This document shows, in pieces, positions 8,259 through 16,392 of a stretch of 64,000 nucleotides of DNA. Source of the DNA: a bacterium. Lineage in GTDB: Bacteria > Chloroflexota > Anaerolineae > Caldilineales > Caldilineaceae. The notes below the pieces were generated by a model. The model did not search any database and was not told the DNA's origin. It saw only the letters and a list, made by a program, of their open reading frames with translations. The translations under genes and the position numbers were made by a program. The first letter of the stretch is position 1; each line of letters begins with the position of its first letter. The DNA lies in the NCBI GenBank assembly GCA_016124945.1, contig WGMT01000048.1:69501-133500 (forward strand), read 5' to 3'.

Positions 8259-8758
8259 GGTTGCTGAGAATTGGTTTTGTCAAAAATCATAGCGGCAACA
8301 CGGGTGCCCAAGCGTCGGGCAAAGAAATTGCCGGCCCGCCACTTTCGGCGTAGCGGCGCCGGCATTTCTGATTCAAGCAGTTCGCGGAAGCCGAAACGCA
8401 GATAGTAGTCCACGTTGCGCTCTCCACAGAGCAGGTAGACGGGGACTGTTGACGCACCTACCAGATGACGGATCAGTGCGGCGCCGATGCCCTGTGCGCG
8501 TGCTGCGGGTTCGACGATAAGGCTGCCAAATTCCTGCACACTGTCGCCCAGATCTTTCATCTGGGCAATGCCCAAAATCTCACCCGCTTCTGTCTCCGCC
8601 ACTACGAACCGGCGCCAATCCAGTTTGGTGGGATCGAGCCCTTCGCGCAGAATGCGACGGATGATCAGCCAGCGGTCGGCTTTCTCGGCGTTGCGAATCG
8701 TAAAGTGGATAGGCGGATCAGCCTTCGCGTCACTACCGGGCATCCACGGTGATTCCAC
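8255..8758 (-). CDS. GNAT-family N-acetyltransferase
   Basis: A 167-residue acetyl-CoA-dependent transferase. The core motif is FGSLIVEPAARAQGIGAALI (about residues 80-99), with the pyrophosphate-binding R/Q-x-x-G-x-G/A loop. YLLCGERNVDYYLRFGFREL is the usual C-terminal strand/helix. A basic C-terminus follows. The gene overlaps the 3' end of the upstream dehydrogenase by 26 bases and the dus gene by four, so the three probably form one operon. The N-acetylated substrate is unknown. An alternative start at Met6 would shorten the overlap. Confidence 0.85.
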   Translation of the reverse strand: MESPWMPGSDAKADPPIHFTIRNAEKADRWLIIRRILREGLDPTKLDWRRFVVAETEAGEILGIAQMKDLGDSVQEFGSLIVEPAARAQGIGAALIRHLVGASTVPVYLLCGERNVDYYLRFGFRELLESEMPAPLRRKWRAGNFFARRLGTRVAAMIFDKTNSQQP

Positions 8759-9626
8759 TCAGGTTTTCCAGCGCCTTGACCAGCGCATGGTTGCCTTCGC
8801 CGCCCAGTCCCTTTTCTTGTAAAGTGCGGTAGAGGTTAAAGATCTGGCTGGACATCATCACCGGTACACCCAGTGCATCTGCTTCGCTCATCACGAGGCG
8901 CACGTCCTTTTGCTGAAGATCAATGGTGAAGCCTGGGCGCCAATCGCGCTGGATGATCTGCGGCCCGCGGTTGCTGAGCATCCAACTGCCTGCAGCGCCG
9001 CCGGTCACGGCATCGAGACACTTTTGTAAGTCTACACCGCCGGCCTGCGCAAAGACGAGCGCCTCGCACATGGCCAGACAGTTGCCCACCACCAGGATCT
9101 GATTGACCAGTTTCACCGTCTGCCCGGCGCCTTGTCCACCTACATGGGTAATGATTTTGCCCATAGCCTGGAAGGCAGGCATAGCGCGTTCGACATCGGC
9201 AGCGTCGCCCCCAATCATAATACTGAGTGTGCCTTTGGCTGCGCCTTCACTGCCGCCGCTAATCGGCGCATCGAGCATCTTTATGCCCTTTGCGTTGAGT
9301 TTGTCGGCAATCGCAACAGTGGCCTGGGGGCTGATGGTGCTACAATCGATTACCAGCGCGCCTTCTTTTGCGCCATGAATCACGCCATCTTCGCCGAGGA
9401 TCACATTTTCTACGTCCGGCGTATCGCTAACACAGGTGATGCTGATGTCGCTGTTGGCCGCCACATCAGCAGGGCTTGTCCCTGCGACGGCGCCTGCCTC
9501 AACCAAGGAATCCATGCGGCTGGCGGTGCGGTTCCACACCCGCACGGCAAAGCCGGCCTTGAGCAGGTTGTTGGCCATGCCGCGGCCCATGATGCCCAGT
9601 CCGATGAAGCCAATCCGTTCGCTCAT
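8733..9626 (-). CDS. NAD(P)-dependent beta-hydroxyacid dehydrogenase (HIBADH / tartronate-semialdehyde reductase family)
   Basis: A 297-residue oxidoreductase. The Rossmann start IGFIGLGIMGRGMANNLLKA lies at residues 4-23, DAPISGGSEGAAKGTLSIM binds substrate carboxylate, and the catalytic Lys is in GQGAGQTVKLVNQILV. The start was set at the Met before SERIGFIG, because an AGAGGAAC ribosome-binding site lies just upstream; an in-frame extension to 9704 would add 26 unlikely residues. The family includes 3-hydroxyisobutyrate dehydrogenase, tartronate semialdehyde reductase and glyoxylate reductase, which cannot be separated here. A class V aminotransferase of glyoxylate type is next upstream but behind a terminator. 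Confidence 0.92.
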   Translation of the reverse strand: MSERIGFIGLGIMGRGMANNLLKAGFAVRVWNRTASRMDSLVEAGAVAGTSPADVAANSDISITCVSDTPDVENVILGEDGVIHGAKEGALVIDCSTISPQATVAIADKLNAKGIKMLDAPISGGSEGAAKGTLSIMIGGDAADVERAMPAFQAMGKIITHVGGQGAGQTVKLVNQILVVGNCLAMCEALVFAQAGGVDLQKCLDAVTGGAAGSWMLSNRGPQIIQRDWRPGFTIDLQQKDVRLVMSEADALGVPVMMSSQIFNLYRTLQEKGLGGEGNHALVKALENLSGITVDAR

Positions 9627-9724
9627 CTTCTTGTTCCTCTCTGTGTGGATGTTTCTACTATGACTCACAGGACATATCGTACCACAATTGGGCCTTGTTG
9701 CCATTTACAAAGCGCTTTCCCCTC

Positions 9725-9764
9725 AAAAAAAAGCAGAGCGCCGTTAGCAGCGCTCTGCTTTTTT
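9725..9764. terminator. Rho-independent terminator
   Basis: A-tract, GCAGAGCGC stem, short loop, GCGCTCTGC and T-tract: a strong hairpin with poly-A and poly-T flanks that works in either direction. It ends the minus-strand aminotransferase gene (stop at 9783) and insulates the dehydrogenase operon. Confidence 0.92.
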
Positions 9765-9782
9765 GATGTCTACTTAACTACT

Positions 9783-11012
9783 TCAGCCAAGGATGCGCAG
9801 GGCATCTTCCAGTGCTTTAAGGAACAACGTAACGTTTTCCGCACGGCTATTGTAGCCCATCAGGCCAATGCGCCAGGTTGTGCCCTGGTCGGGATGGGCG
9901 GCGGCGGCGACTTCTATGTTGTAGTGAGTCAGTAGATGCCGTTTCATGGCTTTGCCGTCAACGCCGTTGGAGAAGTAGACAACGGTGAGGCTCGGTAGTC
10001 GGTGTTCAATTGCCACGGGACATTCAACCGCTAGATCTTCAATCCCAAACCAGAGCAACTCGGCGTTGTTGCGATGACGTTGCCAACATTCGACGAGCCC
10101 TTCGTCTGCAACCATGCGAAGCGACTCACGTAGCGCATACAACAGGTTGATGGGCAGCAATTCATCGTCTTGACTGTCTGAAGTCCAAAGGCGATAAAGT
10201 CGATCTACCTGCAACGCATGGGCCGGCAAAGGGCTGTTGCTCTGTTGACTAATTCTTTCGAGGGCACGGTCGTTTAGGGTTATCAGAGACAAACCAGGTA
10301 CAGCACTCAGACACTTTTCAGCCGTGCTGTAACAGATGTCGATTCCCCAGGCATCTACATAGACGGGTACAGCGCCCAAGCTACCAATCGTATCCACCAT
10401 TAGTAGTGCGCCGTGCTCATGACACACTTCTCCAATGCCGGAGAGAGGCTGTAGCGCCCCAGTAGATAAATCTCCATGCACCAGAGCCACTAACGCAGGG
10501 CGATACGTCTCCAATGCAGTCCGAATGTCGTCGAGCTGAAGAACATCACTGTCTGTTCGGGCAATCCGCTGCACTGTAATGCCGTATGCTTCAGCAATAC
10601 GTTCAATGCGAACGCTCATATGCCCAGAGTGGCCGACGACCAGGACATCCCCTGGTTTCAATATCGTTGCGATGGCTGCTTCTGGGGCTGATTGCTCATT
10701 TCCTGCAAAGGCAAACGTACATGCATTGTCCGTCTGCCAGACGTAGCGCAAAAGTTCTTGAACTTCTCGAAGAACGTTCAAGAATACTTTGTCTTGAGCG
10801 CCGACTACCTGTGTGCCCAAAGCCTGTAGTACACGTGCTGGAATGTTCGATGGGCCTGTTCCCAGCAAGGTGCGTATTGGTACATCAAGTTGTTGGGTTC
10901 GTTTGCGATGGGTATTCGATATTGGCGGCAAATGGTTCCGCATCACACGACTCGTTTCTATCGTCCACGGTTTGCGATGAAATGGTTCATTGATATGGCT
11001 CTTGATAAACAA
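9783..11012 (-). CDS. Class V aminotransferase (serine/alanine-glyoxylate type)
   Basis: PLP-dependent aminotransferase of about 409 residues. Family landmarks are LLGTGPSNIPARVLQALG (about 48-65), VALVHGDLSTGALQPL, LLMVDTIGSLGAVPVYVDAW with the PLP-ring Asp, and the presumed Schiff-base Lys in YSTAEKCLSAVPGLSLI. Members move amino groups between alanine or serine and glyoxylate. The segment equivalent to the usual SGTG loop is AFAGNEQSAPEAAIA, a divergent version. The first 40 residues are basic and extra; Met24 or a site nearer LDVPIRTLLG may be the true start. It is monocistronic and followed by a strong terminator. Confidence 0.85.
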   Translation of the reverse strand: MFIKSHINEPFHRKPWTIETSRVMRNHLPPISNTHRKRTQQLDVPIRTLLGTGPSNIPARVLQALGTQVVGAQDKVFLNVLREVQELLRYVWQTDNACTFAFAGNEQSAPEAAIATILKPGDVLVVGHSGHMSVRIERIAEAYGITVQRIARTDSDVLQLDDIRTALETYRPALVALVHGDLSTGALQPLSGIGEVCHEHGALLMVDTIGSLGAVPVYVDAWGIDICYSTAEKCLSAVPGLSLITLNDRALERISQQSNSPLPAHALQVDRLYRLWTSDSQDDELLPINLLYALRESLRMVADEGLVECWQRHRNNAELLWFGIEDLAVECPVAIEHRLPSLTVVYFSNGVDGKAMKRHLLTHYNIEVAAAAHPDQGTTWRIGLMGYNSRAENVTLFLKALEDALRILG

Positions 11013-11321
11013 TTGTCCATGATTAGGTAATCATAAACTTATTTTCTTAATATTTCAAGCGTAGATTGCGTATGAGACGATAGAGTTGAGTCTACGAAAA
11101 GTTAGTCTAACCTTCGCTGATTTTTGTATTCAGTTAAATGGGAGATTTCCCTAAAACGTAGCACTACTGCCCCAATGAAACGTAGTTGCAATCATGTCAT
11201 CAACTATCTGATTGCCCCTGCTCCGATTGCCCTTGCATAGAAAAAGGTGGGTGTCGTTGTAGCACACCCACCTTTTTCTATGCAATATTTTACTATAGAA
11301 AACCAACGTGACTGATGAAGG
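11013..11321. other. AT-rich intergenic region
   Basis: The 309 bases between the aminotransferase start and the clpC stop are AT-richer than the genes. Apart from the terminator at 11233-11285, no gene, RNA or repeat was recognised. The promoter of the aminotransferase must lie here but could not be assigned with confidence. Confidence 0.5.
11233..11285. terminator. Strong bidirectional terminator after clpC
   Basis: Perfect 22-bp arms (11233-11254 and 11264-11285) around a 9-base loop. The stem has a GGTGGGTGT core flanked by an A5 run on the left and a T5 run on the right, so it has terminator form on both strands. It lies 36 bases past the clpC stop. Confidence 0.92.
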
Positions 11322-13850
11322 TTACTGTTGGAGCATGGCCTCAATGGCTTCAGTGGTTTCCGTGTTTTCCGCTTGAACTTCTCGATGTTCGATCGCTTCG
11401 AAGATATACTCACCCTTCTTAGCGCCCTTACCCGTCTCTTCGCTTGCCTTGAAATCGACCTGGATCGTATCACCTGGAGCGAAACGATTGCCAAGCAATG
11501 CTTCGCTCAACGGATCCTGAATTTCGTTTTGGATCACACGGCGCAATGGACGTGCGCCGTAGTCAGGATCGTAACCGGTGTCGGCAATGGCTAGGCGTGC
11601 TTGTTCAGTAAGCACCAGTTCCATCTCTTGCTCGGCCAACTGCATACGCAGTGTACGCAATTCCAGTTCGACGATTCTGGTGATTTCATCTTTGCTCAGG
11701 CTACGGAAGACCATAATGCCGTCGAGGCGGTTGATGAATTCGGGGCGGAAGGTCTTCTTTAGCGCATCCATTACCCGATTCTTCATCTGCTGGTATTCTG
11801 TCTCCTGCAGTGTTTCTTCATCGGTGGTGATAGCGAAGCCAATTCCCTTTGAGCCTTGAATCAACTTGGCACCGATGTTGCTGGTCATAATAATCAGGGC
11901 ATTGCGGAAATCAACTCGGCGGCCCTTGGCGTCGGAGAGATGCCCATCTTCCATTATCTGAAGGAGCATATTGAATGCTTCAGGGTGTGCCTTTTCGATC
12001 TCGTCGAGCAGAATCACACAGTATGGGCGGCGGCGTACGGCTTCAGTCAACTGGCCGCCTTCTTCGTAGCCAACATATCCAGGCGGGGCACCAACCAGGC
12101 GGCTGACGTTATGCCGTTCCATGAATTCGCTCATGTCCAGCTTGATTAGCGCTTCCTGACTGCCAAAGAGGAACTCTGCCAGCGCTTTGGTTAACTCTGT
12201 CTTACCAACACCGGTTGGGCCCAGGAAGATAAAGCTACCAATAGGACGGCGTGGATCCTTGAGCCCGGCGCGAGCACGACGCACAGCCTTGCTGATGGCT
12301 TTAATCGGCTCTTCTTGGCCAATGATGCGCTTGTGTAATTCCTGTTCCATATCAAGGAGACGAGCACGCTCTTCGCCTGCCATACGGTGAACGGGAATGC
12401 CTGTCCACATTGCAACGACCTCTGCAATGTCGTCAGATGTCACTTGTGGACGGTTTGCAACTTGCTGCCATCCCTCGCGCAGTTTTTCCAACTTCGACTG
12501 CAATTCTACTTCACGGTAGCGTAGGTCAATGGCGTCATCGAAGCGTTGAGTTTCAAGCGCCTCTTCCTTTTCCTTCTGTAACTTTTTCAGGCTGATGAAT
12601 GTCTCTCGGAGGCTGGCGGCGTGTGGCGCCTTATACATGCGCACCCGGCTACCAGCTTCGTCGATGAGATCGATGGCCTTGTCGGGCATGAATCGGTCGG
12701 GCACATAACGAGCTGCCAGATGCGCCGCAGATTCAATGGCCTCTTCCGTAATCACCAGCTTGTGGTGTTCCTCATAGCGAGCCTTGACGCCACGTAGGAT
12801 CTCAATGGTTTCCTCAATGCCCGGCTCAGCAACAAGGATCGGCTGGAAGCGCCGTTCCAGCGCTGCATCGCTTTCGATGTACTTGCGATACTCATCTAAC
12901 GTGGTGGCGCCGATGACCTGAAGCTCACCACGACTCAACGCCGGCTTCAGAATATTGGCGGCGTCAACACTACTGCCTGCTGCACCTGCACCTACCAACA
13001 TGTGGACTTCGTCGATGAAGAGGATGGCACCACTGTTGACGATCTCATCGATAACTTTCTTTAAGCGCTCTTCAAACTGGCCACGGTACATCGTCCCGGC
13101 GACGAGACTGCCCACATCCAACATTAAGATCCGTTTGTTGAGCAGTGGTTCCGGCACATTTCCTTCGATAACACGCTGTGCAAGCCCTTCGATGATAGCT
13201 GTCTTGCCCACGCCAGGCTCACCGATTAGAGCCGGGTTGTTCTTAGTACGGCGGCTCAGAATTTGGATGACCCGCTCGATCTCAGTCTGGCGACCAATTA
13301 CCGGATCCAGCCGACCTTCTTCGGCGGCGGCGGTGAGGTCAAGGCCAAGCTGATCCACCAGCGGTGTCTTGGACTCTTTCTTCTGCTTGTCTTTGGTCTG
13401 TGCCTGGCTTTGCAGGATATTACGCGCTGTCTGCGTGCGTACACGATCAAGGTTGATGCCCAATCCGCGCAGCACGTTGACGGCGATCCCTTCACCTTCA
13501 CGGACCAGACCCAAGAGCAAGTGCTCAGTACCAATATAATGATGCCCCATCATGCGGGCTTCTTCTACAGCCAGTTCAATGACGCGCTTGGTGCGCGGCG
13601 CCAATGTCGGCTTCCCAAAAGGAGTACGTTCACCTCGGCCCACAGTACGCTCGACAGCACGTACAACTTGGCCGGGTTCTACTCCCAGTTCCTTTAATAC
13701 TTTTACCGCTACACTGTTCTCTTCGCGTACAAGTCCTAACAAAAGATGCTCTGTGCCAATGTAGTTATGATTTAGGCGTAGGGCTTCTTCTTGGGCCAAG
13801 GTTAAGACTCGGCGCGCACGTTTGGTAAAACGGTCAAGTTTGTCAGACAT
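11322..13850 (-). CDS. clpC: ATP-dependent protease ATPase / chaperone ClpC
   Basis: Hsp100-family unfoldase of 842 residues that feeds proteins to ClpP. It has two Clp-N repeats (residues about 1-75 and 76-150, each with NHNYIGTEHLLLGLVREE-like text). AAA-1 carries Walker A GEPGVGKT near 210. A middle domain with a UVR-like coiled coil lies around 400-470. AAA-2 carries Walker A GPTGVGKT near 547, and the C-terminal D2-small domain has YDPDYGARPLRRVIQ. Length and domain order match ClpC rather than ClpB or ClpA. No McsA/McsB/CtsR genes or CIRCE element were seen next to it. A terminator follows directly. Confidence 0.97.
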   Translation of the reverse strand: MSDKLDRFTKRARRVLTLAQEEALRLNHNYIGTEHLLLGLVREENSVAVKVLKELGVEPGQVVRAVERTVGRGERTPFGKPTLAPRTKRVIELAVEEARMMGHHYIGTEHLLLGLVREGEGIAVNVLRGLGINLDRVRTQTARNILQSQAQTKDKQKKESKTPLVDQLGLDLTAAAEEGRLDPVIGRQTEIERVIQILSRRTKNNPALIGEPGVGKTAIIEGLAQRVIEGNVPEPLLNKRILMLDVGSLVAGTMYRGQFEERLKKVIDEIVNSGAILFIDEVHMLVGAGAAGSSVDAANILKPALSRGELQVIGATTLDEYRKYIESDAALERRFQPILVAEPGIEETIEILRGVKARYEEHHKLVITEEAIESAAHLAARYVPDRFMPDKAIDLIDEAGSRVRMYKAPHAASLRETFISLKKLQKEKEEALETQRFDDAIDLRYREVELQSKLEKLREGWQQVANRPQVTSDDIAEVVAMWTGIPVHRMAGEERARLLDMEQELHKRIIGQEEPIKAISKAVRRARAGLKDPRRPIGSFIFLGPTGVGKTELTKALAEFLFGSQEALIKLDMSEFMERHNVSRLVGAPPGYVGYEEGGQLTEAVRRRPYCVILLDEIEKAHPEAFNMLLQIMEDGHLSDAKGRRVDFRNALIIMTSNIGAKLIQGSKGIGFAITTDEETLQETEYQQMKNRVMDALKKTFRPEFINRLDGIMVFRSLSKDEITRIVELELRTLRMQLAEQEMELVLTEQARLAIADTGYDPDYGARPLRRVIQNEIQDPLSEALLGNRFAPGDTIQVDFKASEETGKGAKKGEYIFEAIEHREVQAENTETTEAIEAMLQQ

Positions 13851-14011
13851 GGAGTTCTATACCTCAAAGGTGACTAGCGTCTCTTCCACCTAGCATGTGG
13901 ATAAAGGAATTTTAGCACAATACTGCCACTGTTCCCGTAATGGGAGTTCCGCTTTACGTGAGGGGATTGTGACACACTGGCTACTACGGAAGGAGACGAT
14001 GAATATACTAT

Positions 14012-14043
14012 CTTGAATGTACTCATCCTTGAATGTACTCATC
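14012..14043. repeat. 16-bp exact tandem duplication
   Basis: CTTGAATGTACTCATC occurs twice head to tail with no mismatch, in the non-coding space upstream of clpC. Confidence 0.85.
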
Positions 14044-14215
14044 GTGGATGGCGATTTTTAACTATGTCGCCTGTCGCTGTTCATTGTAACGATGCGTATT
14101 TGCCTTTGTCAACATGGCAAAACGATGCCGGGTTAACAGGCTGCTTACAACTTCATTTTGAGGTTCTTCGTTGAAACGAAAATGCTCCTCGTTTTGTTCC
14201 ATATCGGTATCTAAA

Positions 14216-14265
14216 TGGTTGTCTCGCTAAGTTCCCGGAAGGTTGCGAATTTAGCGAGACAACCA
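14216..14265. repeat. 15-bp-arm inverted repeat
   Basis: TGGTTGTCTCGCTAA (14216-14230) and its exact reverse complement (14251-14265) enclose a 20-base loop. It is either a hairpin in an RNA from this region or a protein-binding site, and has no T-tract. Confidence 0.7.
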
Positions 14266-14338
14266 CTAAAGTTGCATCACTCTTGATCAGCAAAAGTAAC
14301 CCTTGATCAGTAAAAGCGCAAAAGCATAGACAAGAACG

Positions 14339-14388
14339 TGACTAAAGAATGAGGCACAGTCTATAGACTGTGCCTCATTCTTTAGTCA
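14339..14388. terminator. 50-bp perfect palindrome acting as rpsA terminator
   Basis: A 25-bp arm meets its reverse complement with no spacer, centred at the CTATAG around 14363. It lies 15 bases past the rpsA stop, starts with an A-rich and ends with a T-rich stretch, and so resembles a bidirectional terminator. Its exact symmetry without loop is unusual. Confidence 0.8.
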
Positions 14389-14403
14389 TTTGTCAAGGTG
14401 CAG

Positions 14404-15690
14404 TTAGGCAGGTTCGCCCAACACCTCAACTTCAACATTAACATCAACATCACTATCAAAATCGGTCGATTCCCCTGCTTCTTCTAAGGGAGCAGGCGCC
14501 CAATCGAACCCGACAGTTTCTTCGACAGGTAGAGCTTGCTTCAAACTCAGCCCCATACGGCGCTTGTCCACATCGATGCGGATAATGCGGAGGTCGTACT
14601 GCTCGCCCTCGGAGACAACTTCCTTGGGATGATTGATTCGGCGATCAGCCAGTTCGCTGATGTGAATCAGACCTTCGATGGCGTCGCCATCCAAGCGAGC
14701 AAATGCACCGAAGTTCACCAACTTGGTGATGGTGCAGGGGACAACCTGGCCGACTTCGTACTTGTCGGTAACGGTGTCCCACGGTTCTGGTTGTAAACGG
14801 CGTAGGCTGAGGCCAATGCGCTTGCGATCCAGGTCGACGCTGATCACTTGAACCTTGACCTTTTGGCCAATCTTGACGACTTCGTTGGGGTGGTTGACAC
14901 GACCCCAGCTCAATTCGCTCAAGTGGATCAAGCCATCTGCTCCACCCAGATTGACGAATGCACCGAAATCGGCCAAGCTGCTGACTACACCTTCGATAAC
15001 CGAACCTTCGCCCAATTCTTGCAGGAGTTTTTCCTTCTGCTCTTTGCGCCACTCGCGCATGGCGACGCGCTCGGAGAGAATCAGGCGGTTGCGCCGGCGA
15101 TCCAGATCGATTACCTTGACGCGCAGTTCGTTGTCCATCAACTGATTCCAGCGTGCATCTTCGTCGTCGATCTCGGTAAGTTGCAGGCTCTGGCTTTCGC
15201 TGCTTAACTGGCTGGCAGGCACAAAGCCGCGAACACGGCCAATGCGCACAATCACGCCACCACGGTTGCAGCCGCTTACAATCCCAATGAACATATCCTG
15301 GCTGTTCAGCAGTTCTTCGGCTTGTTTCCAGTCTTCTTCGGCCTTCGCTCGGGCAATGCTGAGCATGACGTTGCCGTCTTTGTCCTCGCGGAGGATGTAG
15401 ACAGGCACTTCATCGCCGACGCTTAACTCATCGATCTCTTCTCCCAGCCGGTCCAATTCACGGCCCGACACAATACCTTCAGACTTAAATCCAATGTCAA
15501 CAAGCAGTTCGTTGCTGCGCTTGTCAACGATAATACCCTGGCGGATTTCACCAGTCTGCGGTTCGTTGTAGGCTTCTTCAAACTCATCTAGAAGCCTGGC
15601 CATTGGGTGATCTTCTTTGTTGACTGGTTCGTCAAAGGCGAACATGTAGCTGCGCAATGGGTTGTCGAGTAGTTCCTGCTGACTGTTCAT
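14404..15690 (-). CDS. rpsA: 30S ribosomal protein S1 homologue (four S1 RNA-binding domains)
   Basis: RNA-binding translation factor of about 428 residues. It has four S1 beta-barrel repeats: the first with EIRQGIIVDKRSNELLVDIG and EGIVSGREL, the second with FIGIVSGCNRGGVIVRIGRV, the third with VIEGVVSSLADFGAFVNLGG and the fourth with VPCTITKLVNFGAFARLDGD. An acidic C-terminal tail ends the protein. The start was placed at MNSQQEL because a GGAGGAAG ribosome-binding site precedes it; an in-frame extension to 15777 has no such site. Short S1 proteins with four repeats are typical of bacteria outside Proteobacteria. A palindromic terminator follows. Confidence 0.92.
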   Translation of the reverse strand: MNSQQELLDNPLRSYMFAFDEPVNKEDHPMARLLDEFEEAYNEPQTGEIRQGIIVDKRSNELLVDIGFKSEGIVSGRELDRLGEEIDELSVGDEVPVYILREDKDGNVMLSIARAKAEEDWKQAEELLNSQDMFIGIVSGCNRGGVIVRIGRVRGFVPASQLSSESQSLQLTEIDDEDARWNQLMDNELRVKVIDLDRRRNRLILSERVAMREWRKEQKEKLLQELGEGSVIEGVVSSLADFGAFVNLGGADGLIHLSELSWGRVNHPNEVVKIGQKVKVQVISVDLDRKRIGLSLRRLQPEPWDTVTDKYEVGQVVPCTITKLVNFGAFARLDGDAIEGLIHISELADRRINHPKEVVSEGEQYDLRIIRIDVDKRRMGLSLKQALPVEETVGFDWAPAPLEEAGESTDFDSDVDVNVEVEVLGEPA

Positions 15691-15807
15691 AAGTTCGAAA
15701 CTTCCTCCGATACAAGTAGAATCCACGGAATTTGGGCCATCACCGTCTGGATCTGCAAACGATTTGGCTAGAAACACGGAAAAATATAAAAAACCGTCGC
15801 CTGTCTC

Positions 15808-16188
15808 TTATTCAACAAGCGCGACGGCTTCGATTTCGATCAAGGCACCAAGCGGCAATGCTGCTACCTGTACAGTGCTACGCGCCGGCGGTTCTGATTC
15901 AAACATTTCGGCATATATCCGATTTACCGTTGCAAAATCAGCCATATCGGTGAGGAAGATGGTCGTCTTTACAATACGATCAATACTGGTGCCAGACGCT
16001 GCTAACACAGCTTTCAGGTTCTCAAGGACCTGTCGCGCCTGCTCTTCGACGCCGATGCGAAGTTGACTGGTAAGCGGGTTAATACCAATCTGCCCGGACG
16101 TGAACACAAAACCACCGCTCTTAATCGCCTGTGAATAGGGACCAACAGCGGCTGGTGCTTTTTCTGTATGTATGACGTGGCGATCCAC
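15808..16188 (-). CDS. ridA: RidA/YjgF-family enamine/imine deaminase
   Basis: Small protein of 126 residues, predicted to hydrolyse reactive 2-aminoacrylate and other enamine/imine intermediates released by PLP enzymes. Signatures are APAAVGPYSQAIKSGGFVFT, SGQIGINP, the KTTIFLTDMADF segment and PPARSTVQVAALPLGALIEI, whose Arg binds the substrate carboxylate. The start is GTG with only a weak ribosome-binding site. The upstream gene encodes a PLP trans-sulfuration enzyme, which fits a protective role, although about 200 bases separate them. Confidence 0.95.
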   Translation of the reverse strand: MDRHVIHTEKAPAAVGPYSQAIKSGGFVFTSGQIGINPLTSQLRIGVEEQARQVLENLKAVLAASGTSIDRIVKTTIFLTDMADFATVNRIYAEMFESEPPARSTVQVAALPLGALIEIEAVALVE

Positions 16189-16392
16189 TATGCGTTTTCT
16201 CTTTGCAACTCAAGCAGGGCTAGACAGAGTGCGTCTACCCTGATCCATTAACGTTGTGTTCGGGGTGTGTGAGAAGGTGCAAAAAATGCTGCAAGTTCAC
16301 TGATTTTCGACACCACTTCATTGTATGTCACCTTACGTCAAAAGTCAAACCCACAACCCCTAAAAGTTCTATAAAGTAACTCTAAGTAAGTA

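Larger units (their letters stand above)
13851..14403. other. 553-base intergenic region with repeats and hairpins
   Basis: There is no convincing gene between the clpC start and the rpsA stop. The region holds a 16-bp tandem duplication (14012-14043), a 15-bp-arm stem-loop (14216-14265), two near-identical CTTGATCAG(C/T)AAAAG units (14282-14296, 14302-14316) and a 50-bp palindrome (14339-14388). The clpC promoter should lie near 13870-13930, but no good -35/-10 pair was found. A small RNA is possible. Confidence 0.5.
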
